Shown: piece by piece, positions 1-6,059 of the stretch
Layout of the letters: every line of letters begins with the position of its first letter
How positions within the stretch are numbered: position 1 is the stretch's first letter
From: an uncultured Curvibacter sp.
Lineage (GTDB): Bacteria > Pseudomonadota > Gammaproteobacteria > Burkholderiales > Burkholderiaceae
Length of the DNA stretch: 9,972 nt
Direction of reading: 5' to 3'
Assembly: GCA_946481355.1 (NCBI GenBank)
Contig: CAMLNH010000069.1
Coordinates: 1-9,972, forward strand
The notes under the pieces: model-generated
Told to the model about the DNA's origin: nothing
Seen by the model: only the letters and a program-made list of their open reading frames with translations
The model's database searches: none
Translations under genes and position numbers: made by a program

Positions 1-92
1 TCGATGTGGTGTTCCTGGCGGGCGTTCTCGGCCTGGATGGCAGCCCAGAGTTCGGGGTCGGTTTGTTCGACGAGGATGTTGCGGTTGTACAT
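1..92 (-). CDS. glyA: Serine hydroxymethyltransferase, N-terminal 30 codons only (runs off the left edge)
   Basis: Reading the minus strand from the ATG at 92 gives [16 protein letters not shown] followed by [14 protein letters not shown], the characteristic start of betaproteobacterial GlyA; the rest lies outside the window. GlyA is a cytoplasmic PLP enzyme that interconverts serine and glycine while loading a one-carbon unit on tetrahydrofolate, the main source of C1 units for purine and thymidylate synthesis. No PLP-binding or active-site residues are visible because they lie further downstream. There is no clear Shine-Dalgarno sequence just before the ATG. The leader at 113-260 carries a ZTP riboswitch, a known partner of glyA, which independently supports the assignment. 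The preceding gene on the same strand, a lytic transglycosylase, ends 208 nt upstream, so glyA most likely has its own promoter. Confidence 0.9.
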   Translation of the reverse strand, partial: MYNRNILVEQTDPELWAAIQAENARQEHHI

Positions 93-112
93 GGCAGTCG
101 GAAGAAACACTG

Positions 113-260
113 GTCCCCCGGCGGATCGGGGGCTGCCCAGGCGAACGGCTGAACACCGGACCCGCCATGGCAGGCCCCGCGGCACGCTCCCCGGTGGTGG
201 TCCACGTCAGCTGCGCCAGCCTCAAGGGCAGACGCGCCTATCGCCAGTCGCGTGCCCGGC
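113..260 (-). ncRNA. ZTP (pfl) riboswitch in the glyA leader
   Basis: Seen on the minus strand: P1 pairs GGCACGC (256-250) with GCGTGCC (187-181), seven perfect pairs. P1 is followed directly by GACTGGCGA (249-241). The second conserved block, CCACCGGGGAGCG, is at 197-185, and the third, TCGCCTGGGCA, at 144-134. GGCGA (245-241) can pair with TCGCC (144-140) to form the expected pseudoknot, with an extra A-U pair. A GC hairpin, CCCCCG(N6)CGGGGG, follows at 132-115 and is probably the expression platform; the T-rich stretch after it is short, so whether it acts as terminator or start-site mask is unclear. Established: this RNA class binds ZTP/ZMP, purine intermediates that build up when 10-formyl-THF runs short, and turns on one-carbon and purine genes. 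Outer limits are approximate. Confidence 0.88.
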
Positions 261-261
261 T

Positions 262-290
262 AGTGTAGCGGAGAGCGGGTGCCGCCAGCG
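262..290 (-). promoter_or_regulatory. Possible glyA promoter
   Basis: On the minus strand a -10-like TACACT lies at 267-262. Six to eight bases further is the first base of riboswitch stem P1 (256), so transcription would begin right at the aptamer. The -35 region, around 285-290, is a poor match to TTGACA. The call rests mainly on the fit between the -10 box and the riboswitch start. Confidence 0.4.
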
Positions 291-300
291 TGCGCGGGAT

Positions 301-1104
301 TCAGGAGTTGAGCAGAACCAGTGTTTCTTCGCCAGCCGGCTTGGCCGGCGCGTTGACCGGGATGGGCTGCGGCGTGTGGGTAGGCACGGTGCCGCCGCCG
401 GCCACCTGGGACAGGCGGCCGTGCTCGGCCATGACCTTGGCCACATAACCGCCATCGTGTGGCAGGTGGGCGGCGCCCACATAGCGGCGCAGGCCACCTT
501 CGATGGAGCCGTCGCGCTGGATGTACTCCTGCAGCACGCGGGCACCCACACGGAGATTGGTCACCGGGTCGAAAGCCGCCAGCTGGCCGCCAAAGGGTGC
601 GTATTTGTCGCTGTGGACGCGGGTCATGACCTGCATCAGGCCTTGCGCGCCGACCGGGCTCTGTGCGAAGGGGTTGAAGCCCGACTCGATGGCCATGACC
701 GACAACAGCAGCAGGGGGTCGATGTCGGTGCGGCGGCCGATCTCATAGGCTTCCAGCACCAGAGCCGAGACCGGTTCGGGCGCCACGCGGTATTTCTTGC
801 TGATCCAGTAGGCCACTGCCGCTTGCTGCTTGTTCAACTGATGCGGGTGGGCTGCTGTGGCGCGCTCCACGGCCACAGGCTCGACCTCGGTGGAGGGCAG
901 GCCGAAGTGGCGGTTATGGAGCCAGCCCATCAGCTGGGCTTCGCCGGCCTGGCGCAGCTCGGGCCGCGCCGCCAGGGCGATGGTTGCGAATAGCACTGCC
1001 AGCCCCAGCAGCGCGAAGCTGTTGTGGATGGTGGCAAAGAAAAACTGGGAGATCTGGCGTGCGACGGTACGCAGGCCCTGGCCCATTTCTTGTAACGCTG
1101 TCAT
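301..1104 (-). CDS. Membrane-anchored lytic transglycosylase (SLT domain)
   Basis: Encodes 267 residues. A hydrophobic segment at about residues 17-46 should anchor the N-terminus in the inner membrane with the catalytic part in the periplasm. The SLT/lysozyme-like domain spans about residues 110-235: AYEIGRRTDIDPLLLLSVM, then catalytic Glu140 in AIESGFNP, followed by the family block SPVGAQGLMQVM and a C-terminal YV-AAHLP region. The tail is rich in Pro/Ala and probably unstructured. Enzymes of this family cut peptidoglycan glycan strands to 1,6-anhydro-muramic ends during wall growth and turnover. I chose the ATG at 1104 because AGAGGAAG sits about 5-10 nt before it; the ATG at 1311 lies inside the predicted -35 box and would add an Arg/Pro-rich segment with no family likeness. 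Which MltC/Slt-like subgroup it belongs to cannot be settled here. Confidence 0.85.
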   Translation of the reverse strand: MTALQEMGQGLRTVARQISQFFFATIHNSFALLGLAVLFATIALAARPELRQAGEAQLMGWLHNRHFGLPSTEVEPVAVERATAAHPHQLNKQQAAVAYWISKKYRVAPEPVSALVLEAYEIGRRTDIDPLLLLSVMAIESGFNPFAQSPVGAQGLMQVMTRVHSDKYAPFGGQLAAFDPVTNLRVGARVLQEYIQRDGSIEGGLRRYVGAAHLPHDGGYVAKVMAEHGRLSQVAGGGTVPTHTPQPIPVNAPAKPAGEETLVLLNS

Positions 1105-1286
1105 AGCACTTCCTCTTCTCGCGTAGCCTGCGTTCTGGCTCTGTGGGGTGACACAGAAGCCATGCAGCAGGGCCACGTCTGGGTTGGTACGCCATCTGGA
1201 TCGACCGGCGACGTGAGGCCGGTGCTGGATCCGATGTGCCGGGGTCGGCAGCGGGTTCGGGTAATCCCGTATTCGGGGTGAAACGA

Positions 1287-1315
1287 ATTGTAAGACCCGA
1301 TATATAGACAATCAA
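1287..1315 (-). promoter_or_regulatory. Sigma70-like promoter for the lytic transglycosylase
   Basis: On the minus strand TTGATT (1315-1310) is followed after exactly 17 nt by TACAAT (1292-1287), a good sigma70 pair. Transcription would start near 1280 and give a leader of about 175 nt before the ATG at 1104. That leader holds a hairpin at 1161-1137, GGC/GCC plus TCTGTG/CACAGA with one bulged T, about 25 nt before the ribosome binding site. No known riboswitch was recognised in it. The palindrome at 1328-1344 lies just upstream of the -35 box, where an activator would sit. Confidence 0.65.
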
Positions 1316-1327
1316 GAATATAGAACT

Positions 1328-1344
1328 AATTCAATGATTGAATT
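1328..1344. repeat. Palindrome AATTCAA-N3-TTGAATT, possible operator
   Basis: A perfect inverted repeat with 7-bp arms, centred at 1336, about 56 bp upstream of the predicted transglycosylase transcription start. The same half-site recurs in the palindrome at 1381-1394, and an overlapping perfect palindrome ATTCATGAAT lies at 1342-1351. Spacing and symmetry suit a dimeric regulator, but I cannot name one. Confidence 0.45.
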
Positions 1345-1380
1345 CATGAATATGGTAGATGCGAGCTTTGTAGAATTACT

Positions 1381-1394
1381 TTTGAATATTCAAA
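1381..1394. repeat. Perfect 14-bp palindrome TTTGAATATTCAAA
   Basis: Second copy of the TTGAAT/ATTCAA half-site pair, here without a spacer between the half-sites. It lies in the AT-rich block between the transglycosylase promoter and the LexA-like site. It could be a second operator, or simply a product of the AT-rich composition. Confidence 0.35.
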
Positions 1395-1416
1395 TAAATC
1401 AATGACTTGCAAAAAC

Positions 1417-1434
1417 CATGTCAGGACAGACATG
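1417..1434. repeat. Inverted repeat CATGTC-N6-GACATG next to the LexA-like site
   Basis: A perfect 6-bp-arm dyad ending 5 bp before the LexA-like site. Possible second operator or a small hairpin. Function unknown. Confidence 0.35.
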
Positions 1435-1439
1435 AGATC

Positions 1440-1459
1440 TACTGTATTTTGTAACAGTA
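1440..1459. promoter_or_regulatory. LexA (SOS) box, TACTGT-N8-ACAGTA
   Basis: The site has perfect 6-bp arms around an AT-rich 8-bp centre (ATTTTGTA). All twelve arm positions agree with the E. coli LexA consensus, whose core CTGT-N8-ACAG is also the form used in betaproteobacteria. It lies 115 bp upstream of the structured RNA at 1575-1788 and 414 bp before the DUF349 start, in a region with no long gene of its own. No strong -10/-35 pair overlapping it was found on either strand, so which transcript it controls is inferred, not shown. Confidence 0.75.
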
Positions 1460-1540
1460 CCTGCCTCAGTTGCTTTTCCGGTCAGTGCTACCCGATTGCG
1501 GTCATTCAATCAAGCCGCCTTAAGCCATTGAGAGAAGGAT

Positions 1541-1568
1541 TTGATTCCGGGGGCCTGGGGACTAGACT
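1541..1568 (+). promoter_or_regulatory. Possible promoter of the structured RNA
   Basis: TTGATT (1541-1546), a 16-nt spacer and TAGACT (1563-1568) give a fair sigma70 match on the plus strand. The start would fall at about 1575, the first base of the first hairpin. The spacer is unusually G/C-rich. If the LexA box at 1440-1459 overlaps the true promoter instead, the RNA would begin near 1465 and be about 325 nt long. Confidence 0.35.
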
Positions 1569-1574
1569 CCACAC

Positions 1575-1788
1575 GCCTGTCACATCAGGCATCCTTTGCT
1601 GGAAGTAGCCGGCACGCACCTGCAGGGTGTAGGTGCCAGTGCCAAACTGGCAATCTTGGGGGCAATCTCTTGCCCTCATCGCATTGCGGGACCCGACTCT
1701 CCCCTTTGCGATACCCAGACGGCATGGGCTTGCAGCCCGCCGTCAGGCCCGGCGGGCTGGTTCCTACCACCCGACCGGGCTTTCTTTT
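1575..1788 (+). ncRNA. Structured small RNA or attenuated leader, probably SOS-linked
   Basis: Seen on the plus strand, a chain of hairpins: GCCTG/CAGGC (1575-1590); GGCAC/GTGCC with inner CACC/GGTG (1611-1637); TGCCAGT/ACTGGCA (1634-1652), which shares bases with the previous one; GGGCAA/TTGCCC (1660-1675); ATCGCA/TGCGAT (1678-1712); GACGGC/GCCGTC enclosing GGGC/GCCC (1718-1744); then the terminator at 1747-1788. No credible coding frame with a start and ribosome binding site covers it. It does not show the hallmark sequences of tmRNA, RNase P RNA or SRP RNA. From memory, Rfam has a 'Betaproteobacteria toxic small RNA' family said to carry a LexA site in its promoter; this region would fit that description, but I cannot align it here. 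The 5' end is uncertain (about 1465 to 1575). Confidence 0.6.
1747..1788 (+). terminator. Strong intrinsic terminator
   Basis: GCCCGG (1747-1752) pairs with CCGGGC (1775-1780), CGGG (1753-1756) with CCCG (1770-1773) and TGG (1758-1760) with CCA (1767-1769): 13 pairs with two single-base bulges and a 6-nt loop. TTTCTTTT follows at once (1781-1788). The T-run is only on the plus strand, so the RNA it ends is transcribed rightward. It lies 85 nt before the DUF349 start codon. Confidence 0.85.
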
Positions 1789-1873
1789 GGGACGACGATG
1801 CGTACCAGCCTGTCGCAGAGCGCCAAATGGCGGCGACAATCGACGTCTGTCATTTTTGCCCATTGAGTACGCC

Positions 1874-4423
1874 GTGCCCTCTTCTGCTTCTTCCTCTGCC
1901 CGCCACGACACCCATGCGCTGGACGAACTGACGGGTGGCGCATTTTCGGCGTCCACCGCCGGGGAGCGTGCGGCACGCGTTCGGGCCTGGCTGCAGAGCG
2001 AGCCCGCTTCCGAGCAGATGCAGCAGGTGTACCGTGAGCTCAGCGTCAAGGACAAGGGCGCGGCCAAGCTGCTGCGGGAGAAGCTTGACGAGCTCAAGCG
2101 CCAGCGCGATCAGGAGGGCATGGCACTCGAGTGGGCCCAGAAGGCTGAGACGCTTCTGGCCGCAAGCCGCCTCAACGTGGCCGATGCCATGGCCTGGCAG
2201 CGTGATGCGGCCAAGGCTGGCGCGCCCTTGAGCCGTGAGCCCCTGGCCGGACTCAAGCTGCAACTGGCCGAGCGCGTCAAGGCCATCGAGGACCTGCAGC
2301 ACCGTGCCCAGGTTCAGCGCGAGGCCGCGGTGCTGCTGGCCCAGCGCATCGAGGTGCTGTCCACCAAGTCCTGGCTGGACGCCCAGGCCGCTGTTGAAGG
2401 CCTGGCGAAAGACGTGGCTGCCTGGCAGGCCGAGGCGGCTATGCTGCCGCAGGAAGCGCAATGGAGCAGCATCGACTTGCGCTTCGCCCCGCAACTCGAG
2501 GCTTCCCGAGCGCAGCTGACCCTGGTCTGGGAGGCCTTTGGCGCTGCGCTGGCCCAGGCCCATGCGGCGGCAGCCGATCCGGCAGCGCCCCTGCCGCAGG
2601 TGCCGGTCTGGGCCGATGAACTGCGCCAGGCGCGAGGCGTACCTGCAGAGGCCGCTGCGCCTGCGGCCAAGCCCAAGGTGGATCCCGAGCTGCGGGCCCA
2701 GGCCACGACCGCCGTGCGTGAGGTGCTGGTTCAGCTGGAAAAGGAAATCTCGGAAGGCCATGGCAAGGCCAGCGCCGGTGCCGCCCAAGCTCTGCGCCAA
2801 GCCCTCAAGGACCATGGTCGCCACATCGATGCCCAGCTTGACCGCCAGGCCCACGCCGCACTGGCGGCCGCTGGCGAACTCGAGGGCTGGCAGCGCTGGC
2901 GCGCCGATCAGCTGCGCGAGGAGCTCGTGCGCAAGGCCGAGGGCCTGCTGAACCGGCCTGAGGGCCAGACCCTGGGTGGGCGCAAGATGCAGGAATCCCT
3001 GCGCGAACTGCGCGAGCAGTGGAAACAGACTGACCAGGGCGGCGTGCCCAATCACGCGCTGTGGAAGCGTTTCGATGAGGCCTGCAACCAGGCCTACAAG
3101 GTGGTGGAAGCCTGGCTGGAGAAGATCAAGACCGAGGCGGCCGAGCACAAGGCCAAACGTCTGGCCCTGATCGGCGAACTTCAGGCCTGGGCGTCTGCGC
3201 AGGCCGCACAGACCCAGCATGACTGGAAGGCCTTCAGCCGTGAGTTGCACCAGTTTGCCGAACGCTGGCGCGAGGCCGGTCATCTGAGCGAGAAGGCCTT
3301 TGCCGAACTGCAGCCGCAGTGGAAGGCCGCGATGGTCGCCGCCAGTGCGCCGCTGGATGCGGTGCAGAAGGACAGCCTGCAGCGGCGCCAGGCCATGATC
3401 GAGGAAGCTGCGCAGCTCGGCGCCGCTCCGCAGCTGCGCATTGATGCCGTCAAGGCCCTGCAGCAGCGCTGGCAGGCCGAGGCCCATGCCGTGCCGCTGG
3501 ATCGACGGCAGGAACAGAAGCTCTGGGATGCCTTCCGCAAACCCATCGACGAGGCCTTCGCCCGCAAGAGTGCCGCGCGCGAGCAGGTCAACGCCGCCAT
3601 GAGCGCGCATGACCGCGCTGTGCTCGACGCCGCGCAGGCCCTGGAGGCAGCGAATGCCGCCGGCGATGCGCAGGCCATCCGCGCGGCCATGACCGCGCTG
3701 GAGGCTGCGCTCAAGGGGCAGGTGGCTGCTGCTGCCAGCGTGGCTGCGGTGCCAGCCGAAACGCCGGCCGCCGTGGCTGAGACACCGGCACCCGTGGCCC
3801 AGCCGCGTAAGCCCGTGGTAGCCGTGCGGGGCGATGACCGGCCCGGCATGAAGCGCGCCGAACCCGCGGCACCCGCCGTGCGCGGTCGGCCGGGCGAGCG
3901 GCGGGACAGCCCACGCCGTGAGGAGCGCCGTCCCGAGCGCGCCGAGCGTGCGCCGCGTGACACCCCGCGCCTCGGTGATGCGGCCTTCCGGGCACAACGC
4001 GACGCGCTGGAGCATGCCCAGGCCGCGCTCAAGAAACTGGCAGCGCAGGCCCATGGCGAAGCCTTGACGCAGTTGCTGGCAGGCTGGGAGCAGCGCGATG
4101 TCGCGCGCCTGCCATCGGCCAGCGAGCTCGGCGGGCGCGTGACGCCGGCCGTGCGCTCGCTCTGGGCGCAAGCGCTCTCAGCTGCTGCGCAAGGGGAGGC
4201 TGCCGACGCCCTGCTGCGCCTGGAGATCGCCGCGGAGGTGCCGACGCCAGCCGAGCAGCTGGATGCACGGCGTGCCCTGCAGCTGCAGCTGCTCACACGA
4301 CGCAACGAGGCGGCGCCGGCCCAGACCTGGGGCCAGGATGCAGCGCGTGTCTTTGCCGCACCTTATGACGCGGGCACGGCACGGCGCCTGCAACAGGCGC
4401 TCAAGGTCCTGCTGCGGCGCTGA
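1874..4423 (+). CDS. DUF349 domain protein, function unknown
   Basis: Encodes 849 residues from the GTG at 1874. The frame stays open back to 1541, but that extension crosses the terminator and hairpins and reads as low-complexity, while the N-terminus after the GTG (ALDELTGGAFSA, ERAARVRAWL) resembles Comamonadaceae DUF349 proteins I recall. The ribosome binding site is weak. The protein is mostly charged alpha-helix or coiled coil. Two clear DUF349 units are visible: about residues 355-425 (GGRKMQESLRELREQWKQTD, then NHALWKRFDEACNQAY) and about 512-570 (DAVKALQQRWQAEA, then EQKLWDAFRKPIDEAF). Residues 615-706 are a disordered Ala/Pro stretch turning into an Arg-rich patch (RRDSPRREERRPERAER) that could bind nucleic acid or acidic partners; a helical tail follows. 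No signal peptide or membrane segment, so probably cytoplasmic. No biochemical role is established that I can cite. Confidence 0.88.
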   Translation: MPSSASSSARHDTHALDELTGGAFSASTAGERAARVRAWLQSEPASEQMQQVYRELSVKDKGAAKLLREKLDELKRQRDQEGMALEWAQKAETLLAASRLNVADAMAWQRDAAKAGAPLSREPLAGLKLQLAERVKAIEDLQHRAQVQREAAVLLAQRIEVLSTKSWLDAQAAVEGLAKDVAAWQAEAAMLPQEAQWSSIDLRFAPQLEASRAQLTLVWEAFGAALAQAHAAAADPAAPLPQVPVWADELRQARGVPAEAAAPAAKPKVDPELRAQATTAVREVLVQLEKEISEGHGKASAGAAQALRQALKDHGRHIDAQLDRQAHAALAAAGELEGWQRWRADQLREELVRKAEGLLNRPEGQTLGGRKMQESLRELREQWKQTDQGGVPNHALWKRFDEACNQAYKVVEAWLEKIKTEAAEHKAKRLALIGELQAWASAQAAQTQHDWKAFSRELHQFAERWREAGHLSEKAFAELQPQWKAAMVAASAPLDAVQKDSLQRRQAMIEEAAQLGAAPQLRIDAVKALQQRWQAEAHAVPLDRRQEQKLWDAFRKPIDEAFARKSAAREQVNAAMSAHDRAVLDAAQALEAANAAGDAQAIRAAMTALEAALKGQVAAAASVAAVPAETPAAVAETPAPVAQPRKPVVAVRGDDRPGMKRAEPAAPAVRGRPGERRDSPRREERRPERAERAPRDTPRLGDAAFRAQRDALEHAQAALKKLAAQAHGEALTQLLAGWEQRDVARLPSASELGGRVTPAVRSLWAQALSAAAQGEAADALLRLEIAAEVPTPAEQLDARRALQLQLLTRRNEAAPAQTWGQDAARVFAAPYDAGTARRLQQALKVLLRR

Positions 4424-4426
4424 GCT

Positions 4427-5239
4427 CTATGGCTGCGATTGGGGCCGATACCAGGCATCAAACAGCGGCAGCAGGGTGGGGAACTCGGTGGCGAAGCGCG
4501 CGCGGCTGACGAAATAGGCCTCGCTGGCCACGGCAAAGAACTCCGAGATGTGCTCGACCCCGTAGGGGTCGAGCCAGGTCGCCTGCGCACCGAAGCGCTC
4601 GGCCTTGATCACGGCTTCGCGGAAAGCGTCGTAGGCTGCTTGCAGGATGCCCAGCCAGTACGTGCGTGCGGCCTGCGCGCTGCCCTGGCCCATGAAGCCC
4701 GCGGGCAAGGGCGGGCAGCCATCGGCCACGCCATCGCGCAGGTCCAGCTTGTGGACGAACTCGTGGATGACCACGTTGTAGCCGCTTTCGCTGGAGGCTG
4801 CGCTCACGTCCTGCCAGCTCAGCATGATGGGGCCATCGGGCATGGCCTCACCGGCCAGGGGTTCTTCGTACTCGTGCACGACCCCGTGCTCGTCCACGAT
4901 CTCACGCCGGGCCAGCACTTCGTCCGGATGCACCACGATGCCCACGAAATCGTCATACCAGGTCAGCGAGTGTTCCCCCGGGCCGAAATGCAGCACGGGC
5001 AGGCAGGCCTGGGCCGCGATGGTCAAGGCCATGGCATCGGTGATCTGCAGGCCCTGGGCGCCATGAAACTCCTTGTCCTCGAGAAAGAGCGTGGCTAGTT
5101 CGCGCAGGCGCTCCAGCTCGGGCGGGGGCAACTCACGCAGGTAGGTGCAGGACGCCAGCGTGGCTTGCCACAGCGCCTCCGGCAAGGGGTGACGGGGCTG
5201 GCGTTCACGCCCCAGCAGCCGGTCCAGCCAGCGCCGCAT
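4427..5239 (-). CDS. mtfA: MtfA-type zinc metallopeptidase (M90 family)
   Basis: Encodes 270 residues, close to the roughly 265 of E. coli MtfA. The zinc-binding motif HEFVH is at residues 159-163 within NVVIHEFVHKLD; the third metal ligand is probably Glu233 or Glu240 in SEFFAVASEAYF. Family blocks GIVVHPDEV (100-108) and GPIMLSWQDV (136-145) are also present. In E. coli, MtfA (Mlc titration factor A) binds the repressor Mlc and so relieves repression of ptsG, and it has aminopeptidase activity; the E. coli regulatory role may not carry over here. No signal peptide, so cytoplasmic. The start lies only 2 nt after the lpxH stop, implying cotranscription and probably coupled translation. Its stop is 3 nt from the stop of the convergent DUF349 gene, with no terminator between. 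Confidence 0.92.
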   Translation of the reverse strand: MRRWLDRLLGRERQPRHPLPEALWQATLASCTYLRELPPPELERLRELATLFLEDKEFHGAQGLQITDAMALTIAAQACLPVLHFGPGEHSLTWYDDFVGIVVHPDEVLARREIVDEHGVVHEYEEPLAGEAMPDGPIMLSWQDVSAASSESGYNVVIHEFVHKLDLRDGVADGCPPLPAGFMGQGSAQAARTYWLGILQAAYDAFREAVIKAERFGAQATWLDPYGVEHISEFFAVASEAYFVSRARFATEFPTLLPLFDAWYRPQSQP

Positions 5240-5241
5240 GG

Positions 5242-6045
5242 TCAGCGGGCCTGATGCAGCGGCAGTCGCTGCACCGTGACCTCGCCACCGCTTTGCTGCA
5301 GGCGCAACACTTCGGCGCGCGGCGGGCGCGCTTGCAGATCCCAGTCGCAGAGTACGCGGCGACGCAGGCCGGCGCCCAGTTCATGGTCGGCGGGTTTGTG
5401 GGTGTGGCCGTGGATCAACTCCGTGGCTTGCGCTTGCTGCAGCCACTGCCGGGCCAGAGAGGCGTCCACATCGGCGTAGTCCACGCCGCTGCGCTTGCGC
5501 TCTTCGCTCTGCTGGCGCAAGCCGCGTGCGATCTGACGGCGCTGCGCCAGGGGCTGGGCCAGGAAGGCCTGCTGCCAGGCTGCTGTGCGGACCTGAGCGC
5601 GGAAGGCCAGATATTCGCGATCGTCCAGGCAGAGTGCATCGCCGTGGCTCAGCAGCCAGCGCCGGTCACCGAAGACCAGGGCCGTCGGATCGTTCAGCAG
5701 CGTGCAGGCGGCGCGGCGCGCGGCCTCGGCACCGAGCAGGAAATCACGGTTGCCGTGCATGAGATGGAGCGCACGGTGTTGGCCGACCGCGTGCAGCAGT
5801 TCGATACAACCGTGTTCGAAACGCGCGTCTTCGTCGTCGCCGTCCAGACCATCGTCACCGACCCAGACCTCGAAGATGTCACCCAGCAGAAAGACCGCAT
5901 CGGCGCGGGTGTGCGTGAGGTAGTCCTTCCAGGCCTGCACGGTCTGCGGCTCGCTGGCCTGCAGGTGCAGGTCGGAAATGAAATCGACCACCCGCCAGTG
6001 CGCCGGGGCGTGCAGCTCGGCGTACCGGGGAGCGGTCGAGGACAT
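5242..6045 (-). CDS. lpxH: UDP-2,3-diacylglucosamine diphosphatase
   Basis: Encodes 267 residues; E. coli LpxH has about 240. It hydrolyses UDP-2,3-diacylglucosamine to lipid X and UMP, the fourth step of lipid A synthesis, at the cytoplasmic face of the inner membrane. The calcineurin-like metallophosphoesterase motifs are all present in order: DLHL (25-28), GDIFEVWVGDD (55-65), HGNRDFL (97-103), SHGD (133-136) and HGHTHKP (212-218), covering the expected metal ligands. It follows ppiB after 14 nt and precedes mtfA by 2 nt. The extra length is at the N-terminus (about 18 residues before the first strand) and the C-terminus. A nearby ppiB-lpxH pairing is common in Gram-negative bacteria, which supports the symbol. 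Confidence 0.95.
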   Translation of the reverse strand: MSSTAPRYAELHAPAHWRVVDFISDLHLQASEPQTVQAWKDYLTHTRADAVFLLGDIFEVWVGDDGLDGDDEDARFEHGCIELLHAVGQHRALHLMHGNRDFLLGAEAARRAACTLLNDPTALVFGDRRWLLSHGDALCLDDREYLAFRAQVRTAAWQQAFLAQPLAQRRQIARGLRQQSEERKRSGVDYADVDASLARQWLQQAQATELIHGHTHKPADHELGAGLRRRVLCDWDLQARPPRAEVLRLQQSGGEVTVQRLPLHQAR

Positions 6046-6059
6046 GGCGTGGAGGGTGA

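Noticed and set aside
4..993. Long plus-strand frame opposite glyA and the transglycosylase
   Set aside because: Antisense shadow of a high-GC gene and of the ZTP riboswitch; no domain is recognisable.
1105..1311. N-terminal extension of the transglycosylase to ATG 1311
   Set aside because: The ATG sits in the predicted -35 box; the ATG at 1104 has a good AGAGGAAG site and is followed directly by a normal membrane anchor.
1402..1608. 68-residue plus-strand frame
   Set aside because: It crosses the LexA-like site and the possible promoter, has no ribosome binding site and resembles no family.
1400..1800. tmRNA, RNase P RNA, SRP RNA or tRNA in the middle gap
   Set aside because: None of the hallmark conserved sequences (tmRNA tag and TTCGA ends, RNase P core, SRP tetraloop region, tRNA arms) was found.
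1585..1860. Minus-strand protein-like stretches opposite the structured RNA
   Set aside because: One frame looks locally protein-like but lacks a start and ribosome binding site, and it covers conserved-looking hairpins; treated as non-coding.
1541..1873. N-terminal extension of the DUF349 frame back to TTG 1541
   Set aside because: It runs through the hairpin chain and the intrinsic terminator, has no well-spaced ribosome binding site, and its translation looks like non-coding DNA.
1850..4171. 773-residue minus-strand frame opposite the DUF349 gene
   Set aside because: Shadow of the GC-biased codons of the DUF349 gene; composition is Gly/Leu/Arg/His-rich with no domain.
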